Assembly (NCBI GenBank): GCA_038323615.1
Contig: JBBQHC010000041.1
Span: 1 to 20,025, forward strand
Direction of reading: 5' to 3'
DNA: 20,025 nt
DNA from: JBBKXP01 sp038323615
GTDB taxonomy: Bacteria; Pseudomonadota; Alphaproteobacteria; Rhodobacterales; Rhodobacteraceae
The notes under the pieces were generated by a model that saw only the letters and a program-made list of their open reading frames with translations, did not search any database and was not told the DNA's origin. Made by a program: the position numbers and the translations under genes. Shown piece by piece: positions 15,042-20,025 of this stretch. How positions within the stretch are numbered: the first letter of the stretch is position 1; every line of letters starts with the position of its first letter.

Positions 15042-16328
15042 ATGTCATCTGCCACAGTCATGATCCCCGGCGTCACCTTGTTTCGCGCTCCGCAACGCAG
15101 CGCCGCATCGGATTCGTCTGACGTTCAATCCCTTGTGTCAGAAATACTTTCTGACGTTCAGGCGCGCGGCGATGCCGCTGTCGCGACCTATGCCGCGCGG
15201 TTCGACAAATCCGAACTGACCGTGTTCGAGGTCGGTGCCGCCGACCGTCAGGCGGCCCTTGACGGGCTCGACCCGCAAACCCGCGCCGATACCGAATTTG
15301 CGATTGCAAACGTTCGCAGATTTGCCGAGGCGCAGATGGCCACCATCGGCACGCTGGAAATCGAGGTGTTGCCCGGCGTGCATCTGGGCCACCGCGTCAT
15401 CCCGATTGAAAAGGTCGGCTGCTACGTCCCCGGCGGACGCTATCCGCTGCTGTCGGCCCCGATCATGACCATCGTCCCGGCCAAGGTGGCGGGCGTCAAA
15501 CAGGTTATCGCCTGCCTGCCTCCGAACGCGCATCCGGCAATGATCGCCGGGTGTCACCTGTCGGGTGCCGACCGGATTTTTCGGATCGGTGGGGCGCAGG
15601 CCATTGCGGCGCTGGCCTATGGCACCGAAACCGTGCCCGCGGCGGACAAGATCGTTGGCCCCGGCAATGCCTTTGTGAACGAGGCGAAACGGCAGGTTTT
15701 CGGCCCGGTCGGAATCGACCAGCTGGCCGGACCGTCCGAGATTTACGTGCTGGCCGACAGCACCGGCGACGCCGAAATGATCGCGACCGATCTGTTGGCG
15801 CAGGCCGAACATGACGTGCGCACCCGCGTCGGCCTGATCACCACCGACGCCGGTCTGGCGCAGCGCGTGTCCGACGAGGTGGATCGCCAGCTCAAAGACC
15901 TCGCCACCGCCAGCACCGCCGCGCAGGCCTGGCGCGACTACGGCGAGATTGCCGTCTGCGACAACGAGACGGCGATGATCGCCTATTCTGACCATATCGC
16001 TGCCGAACACCTGCAGGTGCATACCGCCGATCCGAAGGGCATGGCGCTGAAACTCAGCAACTATGGCTCGCTTTTCATCGGCGAACTGGCCAGCGTGGTC
16101 TATTCCGATAAATGCTGCGGCACCAACCATACGCTGCCGACGATGGCGGCTGGCCGCTATACCGGCGGGCTGTGGGTTGGCGCCTATGTCAAGATCGCGA
16201 CGCATCAGTGGATGGAGCCTGCGGGCGTCATGGCCGTTGCGCCCCCCGCCGTGCGCCAAAGCACCAGCGAAGGGTTGGACGGCCACCGCCGCGCCGCGCA
16301 ACTGCGGCTGGACCGGCTTCAGGCGTAA
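15042..16328 (+). CDS. Histidinol dehydrogenase family enzyme, HpsN-like branch
   Basis: A 428-residue NAD-dependent dehydrogenase of the HisD family. The signature runs from IGGAQAIAALAYGTETVPAAD through KIVGPGNAFVNEAKR (split here), then AGPSEIYVLAD, zinc-ligand block LLAQAEHDVR and catalytic Glu-His in SDHIAAEHLQVH. Biosynthetic HisD usually has a GPNHVLPTGGTARF-type sequence; here it is CCGTNHTLPTMAAGRYTGGLWVG, similar to the sulfopropanediol 3-dehydrogenase (HpsN) branch. The gene stands alone under a LacI-type operator rather than with other his genes, and converges on an amidase. A catabolic alcohol dehydrogenase that oxidises a small polar alcohol to its acid is therefore more likely than histidine synthesis, but the substrate is not known. 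Start ATG 15042 follows AAAAGAA; ATG 15024 is six codons earlier and lacks a ribosome-binding site. Confidence 0.85.
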   Translation: MSSATVMIPGVTLFRAPQRSAASDSSDVQSLVSEILSDVQARGDAAVATYAARFDKSELTVFEVGAADRQAALDGLDPQTRADTEFAIANVRRFAEAQMATIGTLEIEVLPGVHLGHRVIPIEKVGCYVPGGRYPLLSAPIMTIVPAKVAGVKQVIACLPPNAHPAMIAGCHLSGADRIFRIGGAQAIAALAYGTETVPAADKIVGPGNAFVNEAKRQVFGPVGIDQLAGPSEIYVLADSTGDAEMIATDLLAQAEHDVRTRVGLITTDAGLAQRVSDEVDRQLKDLATASTAAQAWRDYGEIAVCDNETAMIAYSDHIAAEHLQVHTADPKGMALKLSNYGSLFIGELASVVYSDKCCGTNHTLPTMAAGRYTGGLWVGAYVKIATHQWMEPAGVMAVAPPAVRQSTSEGLDGHRRAAQLRLDRLQA

Positions 16329-16339
16329 CGCAAACCGTT

Positions 16340-17662
16340 TTAGGGGGTCTGCGCCCCATGATCGGTCGCGGCCTCGAATGTCGCGCCGACCCTTAGCACC
16401 GTCGCCTCGTCGCCATGCCGCCCGATAATCTGCAAGCCCAGCGGCAGACCATCAGCGAACCCCATCGGCACCGACAGCGCCGGGTGACCCGTGACGTTGA
16501 AGGGCAGCGTGCGCATCGCAGTCCAGACCGCCTTGGCGTCGGCAAAGGCGCTGAATGGCGGGGCAGGGGCCATCGTCGTTGGCAAGATCAGAACGGTGTG
16601 TGTTGTGAGCAGGGTGTCGATGGTAGCGCGGAAAGCGTCGGTAACTCTGTGTGATTCACGCAACTGCGTTGCCGTCACCAATTTGCCTGACCGGATACTG
16701 GCCGCCGCCATCGGTCCGACCTTGCCATTGATCGCCGCCCCATGCGTCGCAAATTCGGCGGCAAGAATGATCCGGGCGGCATGGGTTTCGATCTCGGCGT
16801 TGTCGGGCAGAGGCGTCAGCGCGATCTGCGCACCGCAGAGCGACAACGCCGCCGCAGCATCGTCCATCATCCCGATCAGGGCCAAATGGGCCGCCGGGTC
16901 GGCGCACCAGTCGCGACCATAGGCGATGCGCAGGCCGTTGATACCGGACAGTGGCGTCGGACGGCCCGTCAGAACGGCAAACATCGCCGCCGCCTCGGCC
17001 ACTGTTCGTGCCATCGGCCCGACATGATCCAGCGCCGGGGACAGCGGCATGACACCGTCCAGCGCCACCGCGCCAAAGGTCGGTTTCAGCCCCACGATCC
17101 CGCAATAGGCCGCCGGGCTGCGCACCGATCCACCCGTATCGGTGCCAAGCGCAATCCGCACCATCCCCGAAGCCACGGCCGCCGCCGACCCCGACGACGA
17201 TCCGCCGGTGATATGGGCGGGGTTCCAGGGGTTGCGTGGTTGGGGATACAGGCTGTCGGCGTCTGGCCCCACCGTCGCCAGTTCATAGGTCGCCGCCAGC
17301 CCCAGCGGCACCGCGCCCGCGTCCAGCAAGGTTTGCACCGCTGGCGCGGTTTCGGTGGCGACCCGCGCCCCGGTCAGGCGTGACCCCCAGCGCACCGGCC
17401 AATAGGCTACGTCGAAAATATCCTTGATCGCAAAGGGGATACCATGCAGTGGGCCAAGGTCGCGGCCAGCGGCCAGTGCCGCGTCGGCGGCGCGGGCGGC
17501 TTGCATCGCGGCCTCGGACGCGACATGCACAAAGGCCCCGATCGCCGGATTGCGCTGGGCGATCCGTTCCAGATGTGCGGCGGTCAGCGCCACCGCCCCG
17601 AGCGTTCCGTCACGCAGCGCCGCGCCTGCCTGTGCAATCGTCAGATCGACGGGATGGGTCAT
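16340..17662 (-). CDS. Amidase signature family enzyme
   Basis: A 440-residue amidase of the Ser-cisSer-Lys class. Lys80 lies in GIPFAIKDIFDVA; the glycine/serine block GGSSSGSAAAVASG holds the cis-Ser (probably Ser155); the nucleophile is Ser179 in GTDTGGSVRSPA, exactly 24 residues later as in characterised members. The protein is a little shorter than GatA, and no gatB or gatC is nearby, so a role in tRNA amidation is unlikely. It probably hydrolyses a carboxamide or related bond in the pathway of this operon. Start ATG 17662 overlaps the stop of the hydrolase gene (ATGA); the frame is open much further upstream, but that would cover the hydrolase gene. It converges with the dehydrogenase gene with 11 bases between the stops. 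Confidence 0.9.
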   Translation of the reverse strand: MTHPVDLTIAQAGAALRDGTLGAVALTAAHLERIAQRNPAIGAFVHVASEAAMQAARAADAALAAGRDLGPLHGIPFAIKDIFDVAYWPVRWGSRLTGARVATETAPAVQTLLDAGAVPLGLAATYELATVGPDADSLYPQPRNPWNPAHITGGSSSGSAAAVASGMVRIALGTDTGGSVRSPAAYCGIVGLKPTFGAVALDGVMPLSPALDHVGPMARTVAEAAAMFAVLTGRPTPLSGINGLRIAYGRDWCADPAAHLALIGMMDDAAAALSLCGAQIALTPLPDNAEIETHAARIILAAEFATHGAAINGKVGPMAAASIRSGKLVTATQLRESHRVTDAFRATIDTLLTTHTVLILPTTMAPAPPFSAFADAKAVWTAMRTLPFNVTGHPALSVPMGFADGLPLGLQIIGRHGDEATVLRVGATFEAATDHGAQTP

Positions 17663-18339
17663 GGCAACAGCCAGCGGGCAAGGGCGGCGTTCGTCGCCTC
17701 GGGTTTTTCCAGTGTCGGCAGATGCCCGGCACCGTCGATGATGGTCAGGGTCGAGTGCGGGATCAGCGCGTGCATCACCTCGTGCCGCTCGACCGGACAG
17801 GCCCGATCCTCGCGTCCGCACAGGATCAGCGTGGGGACAGTAACGCCGCGCAGGGTGTCCTGCTGGTCGGGGCGATCCCGCAGGGCGCGTGACTGGCGGA
17901 TGAACGTATCCGGCCCAAGGGCCTCGGCCATATCCATACACAGATCCAGAATCGCAGCCTTGCCCGCCCCGTCGGCCAGATAATTCGGCTTCATCTCGTC
18001 GCGCATGACCGCCCGCAGATGCCCGGCGCGAACCGCGTCCATCTGCGGCCCGCGCCGGGCCTGCATGTCGGGCGTTTCAGCGCGGGGGTTGGTATCGAGC
18101 AGCGCCAGCCGCGTTACCCGGTCCGGGGCTTGGGCCATAATCTCCATCGCGACGATCCCGCCCATACTCAGGCCAACAAGGGCAAATCTTTCCGGCGCGT
18201 TCGCCAGAACGTCCGCCGCCAGCGCCTGCATCGTGTCATGCCCGTCGATGTCGCCCACCAGCCCGCCGAACGCCGTCACCTGCGGCCCGAACATCCGCGC
18301 GTCGCACATCATGCCGGGTAGCCAGACCAGCGGCGTCAC
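17659..18339 (-). CDS. Alpha/beta-fold hydrolase
   Basis: A 226-residue cytoplasmic alpha/beta hydrolase without signal peptide. The N-terminal strand leads into WLPGMMCDARMFGPQ, an oxyanion-hole loop in the style of small esterases and enol-lactone hydrolases. The nucleophile is Ser58 in GLSMGG, the acid Asp178 in LCGREDRACP, and the base His206 in GAGHLPTLEKP, giving a complete triad. Start GTG 18339 overlaps the stop of the MetE-like gene (GTGA), the same coupling style as the rest of the operon; any longer start would overlap that gene. The substrate is unknown. With an amidase, a cupin protein and a methyltransferase-like enzyme in the operon, an ester or thioester intermediate is a reasonable guess. 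Confidence 0.88.
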   Translation of the reverse strand: MTPLVWLPGMMCDARMFGPQVTAFGGLVGDIDGHDTMQALAADVLANAPERFALVGLSMGGIVAMEIMAQAPDRVTRLALLDTNPRAETPDMQARRGPQMDAVRAGHLRAVMRDEMKPNYLADGAGKAAILDLCMDMAEALGPDTFIRQSRALRDRPDQQDTLRGVTVPTLILCGREDRACPVERHEVMHALIPHSTLTIIDGAGHLPTLEKPEATNAALARWLLP

Positions 18340-19457
18340 GACGCCAGCCGCGCCCCCGCCGCCAGTGCCGCCAGTTTGGCATAGGCGATGTCGGGATCGA
18401 CCGCGCCGAATCCGGCAAAGGTGCCGAACCCGCAATCGCTGCCCGCGATCACCCGGTCCTTGCCGACGATGCCGGTGAAGCGTTCCAGCCGCTGTGCCAC
18501 CAGTTCGGGGTGTTCGACGAAATTCGTCGTCGTGTCCACCACACCGGGGACAAGCACCTTGGCGTCTGGAATATCGCGCTTGCGGTCCCGAAACACCGCC
18601 CATTCGTGGCCGTGGCGCGGGTTCGAGGTTTCGAACAGTACATAGCGGGCCTTGGCCGACATCAGCGTGTCGAACATCTTGGCCATCGGAATGTCGCAGG
18701 TATGCGGGCCTTCGTAGTTGCCCCAGCAGATGTGGATGCGCACCCGGTCCTCGGGGATGTCGGACAGTGCGTGGTTCAGGGCGTCGACGTGGCTGGCGGC
18801 AACCTTGACGAATTCGTCGTCGGACAGATCGTTGAACAGCATGTGCCGCGACAGGGCGAGGTCGGGACAGTCGAGTTGCAGGTCAAGACCGGAGGCGACG
18901 ATGGTTTCGTATTCCGCCTTCATCGCGTCGGCCAATGCCGCCAGATAAGCCTCCCGCGTCTTGTAGTGGGCATTTTGCAGGAACAGCGAAATCACACCGG
19001 GGCTGGCCGCATTCATGAAACCGCGCTTGGCGCCGTGTTCATTCATCGCCGCCTGGAGGTTGGCGATATCCTTTTCCAACTCGCCCTGTCCTTTGGATTT
19101 GACCGGGCCAACACACATCGGCCGCGCGTATTGCGGGCTGCCGCCTTCATCGGCCAGCCGTTTCAGGAAGGTCGGAAATTGCTTGAGGTCGGCCGGTGCA
19201 TTGCGCGGGCTGTCGCCGTCGAACCCGGTGTAGCGGTCCTTGACGTAGGTGGCATAGCTGATCTTGGAGGTTTCGCCATCGCTGACGATATCGACCCCGG
19301 CGGCGACCTGCTTGCGGACAGTGTCTGACGCCGCTTCGGTCATCGCCGCATCGAATTCGCGCGCGTCATAAGGCGTGCCCCGTTCGCGGGCAAAGATGAA
19401 ATCGACGACCTTCTGGGTCCGGGGCAGGCTGCCGACATGGGTGGCGAGAATGGTCAT
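18336..19457 (-). CDS. Core MetE-like zinc enzyme (cobalamin-independent methionine synthase II family)
   Basis: A 373-residue TIM-barrel protein that corresponds to the C-terminal catalytic half of cobalamin-independent methionine synthase, without the N-terminal folate domain. It starts with THVGSLPR (His7), typical of the family. The zinc ligands are readable as His242 and Cys244 in IHICWGNYEGPH and Cys342 in GSDCGFGTF; Glu275 in FETSNPRHGHEW is a likely further active-site residue. The HxC plus DCGF pattern is shared with the epoxyalkane:coenzyme M transferase group, in which zinc activates a thiol. Automatic annotation would call it methionine synthase, but its operon partners (cupin, hydrolase, amidase) speak for a catabolic thiol- or methyl-transfer step. 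ATG 19457 lies 3 bases after the cupin stop, with GGAAAGG as ribosome-binding site. Confidence 0.85.
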   Translation of the reverse strand: MTILATHVGSLPRTQKVVDFIFARERGTPYDAREFDAAMTEAASDTVRKQVAAGVDIVSDGETSKISYATYVKDRYTGFDGDSPRNAPADLKQFPTFLKRLADEGGSPQYARPMCVGPVKSKGQGELEKDIANLQAAMNEHGAKRGFMNAASPGVISLFLQNAHYKTREAYLAALADAMKAEYETIVASGLDLQLDCPDLALSRHMLFNDLSDDEFVKVAASHVDALNHALSDIPEDRVRIHICWGNYEGPHTCDIPMAKMFDTLMSAKARYVLFETSNPRHGHEWAVFRDRKRDIPDAKVLVPGVVDTTTNFVEHPELVAQRLERFTGIVGKDRVIAGSDCGFGTFAGFGAVDPDIAYAKLAALAAGARLAS

Positions 19458-19460
19458 GGG

Positions 19461-20025
19461 TCAGCCTTTCCAGGTCAGTCCGGCGGGATCGCCGGTGGCG
19501 ACGACATGATACAACGACGCCTCGCCGGTCATCGACGGCACTGCGCTGTGGGCGAGGTTTTCGGGCACCGACATCGTGTCGCCGGGGGCAAGTGTCGCCG
19601 TGCCACCATCCCATGTCACCCGCCAGTGGCCGCGCATCGGCATCAGGACCGACGGGAAGGGGTGGCTGTGCATGTCGGTGCTGGCCGATCCGCGGGTGTA
19701 GAAATCAACCTCGAACCCCGGCTTGTCGCGCAGTTTGCCCTGCGCGCCGATCACCTTGGCGGGCGTCTTGTCGGCGAGCGCATACAGATCCCAATAGCGG
19801 GCGACGTAGTGCGGCACGACCTCGGCGGTGGTCGGTTCGGGAAAGGTTTGCAATTCGGCGTCGGTCAGCAGCGGCATCGGTTTGACGCCTTCGGGCAAGG
19901 TCTGTCCCTTCTTGGAGTCGTAGAGCTTGCCGTTCGCGCCAAGCACCAACCCGTGCCCCGCAGCGTCTGTAATCACCTGCGGCGCCCAGATCACCCCGCC
20001 GCCCGCATCGTCGCCGCCCAGCACC
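19461..20025 (-). CDS. Cupin-domain protein (5' end outside window)
   Basis: The last 188 or so residues of a protein whose start lies beyond the window; the frame is open to the edge. The C-terminal ~100 residues form a cupin barrel: MHSHPFPSVLMPMRGHWRVT gives the HxH metal ligands, and APGDTMSVPENLAHS gives the second motif with its His. The part before it (YWDLYALADKTPAKVIGAQGK) could belong to a preceding cupin domain, as in two-domain dioxygenases, but this cannot be decided from what is present. Cupins of this type bind Fe or another metal and act as dioxygenases or isomerases, or only bind ligands. It is first among the visible genes of the operon with the MetE-like protein, hydrolase and amidase. 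Confidence 0.8.
   Translation of the reverse strand, partial: VLGGDDAGGGVIWAPQVITDAAGHGLVLGANGKLYDSKKGQTLPEGVKPMPLLTDAELQTFPEPTTAEVVPHYVARYWDLYALADKTPAKVIGAQGKLRDKPGFEVDFYTRGSASTDMHSHPFPSVLMPMRGHWRVTWDGGTATLAPGDTMSVPENLAHSAVPSMTGEASLYHVVATGDPAGLTWKG

Noticed and set aside
15138..16301. Minus-strand open frame of 387 codons opposite the dehydrogenase gene
   Set aside because: The plus-strand gene is unmistakable (HisD signature), and the antisense product has no recognisable motif.
16343..16357. GGGG-TCTGCG-CCCC hairpin between the convergent dehydrogenase and amidase genes as terminator
   Set aside because: It lies in the amidase coding end, the stem is only four bases and no T-run follows on either strand.
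16340..17662. Amidase as GatA of the tRNA amidotransferase
   Set aside because: No gatB or gatC nearby, and the operon partners are catabolic-looking; the signature is shared by all amidases of this class.

Overview
This window is a GC-rich stretch of bacterial chromosome with tightly packed genes, overlapping ATGA/TGATG junctions and almost no intergenic space. The set of families (OpgC/OpgG/OpgH periplasmic glucan synthesis, an Mla/MCE lipid transporter with a PqiC-type lipoprotein, an Sco copper chaperone in an operon with small Cys-containing periplasmic proteins, and a histidinol-dehydrogenase-like oxidoreductase) suggests an alphaproteobacterium, most likely of the Rhodobacterales. That assignment is inferred from gene content and style. 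No rRNA, tRNA, mobile element or CRISPR array is visible.

Layout. (1) Bases 1-5748, plus strand: the 3' part of a TTC38-type TPR protein, then opgC, opgG and opgH coupled by 4-base overlaps. They form a unit for making, trimming and decorating osmoregulated periplasmic glucans. opgH carries an uninterrupted run of ten G just upstream of its catalytic DxD motif. (2) Bases 5753-8759, minus strand: a five-gene operon read from 8759 downwards. It encodes two small secreted proteins of unknown function with conspicuous Cys/His motifs, an Sco-type copper chaperone, a membrane-anchored rhodanese and a secreted PHB-depolymerase-like esterase. (3) Bases 8955-14806, minus strand: an NAD-dependent epimerase-like protein, a bacterial sugar (phosphoglycosyl) transferase, then a full inner-membrane MCE transporter (STAS-MlaE permease, MlaF ATPase, long MlaD/MCE protein, PqiC-like lipoprotein). 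All six genes are close-packed, as if one envelope-maintenance operon. (4) Bases 14807-15041: a divergent intergenic region with a clear LacI-family operator palindrome overlapping a sigma70-like promoter that faces the next gene. (5) Bases 15042-16328, plus strand: a histidinol dehydrogenase family enzyme whose C-terminal region looks more like the sulfopropanediol 3-dehydrogenase (HpsN) branch than like biosynthetic HisD. (6) Bases 16340-20025, minus strand: a catabolic-looking operon (cupin protein cut by the window edge, core-MetE/epoxyalkane:CoM-transferase-like zinc methyltransferase, alpha/beta hydrolase, amidase), translationally coupled throughout.

The most promising parts for undescribed biology are the Sco-associated pair of Cys/His secreted proteins, the cupin/MetE-like/hydrolase/amidase operon facing a LacI-controlled dehydrogenase, the possible slippage tract in opgH, and the degenerate repeats of the MCE protein. 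Every function below rests on reading motifs by eye. No database search was run.
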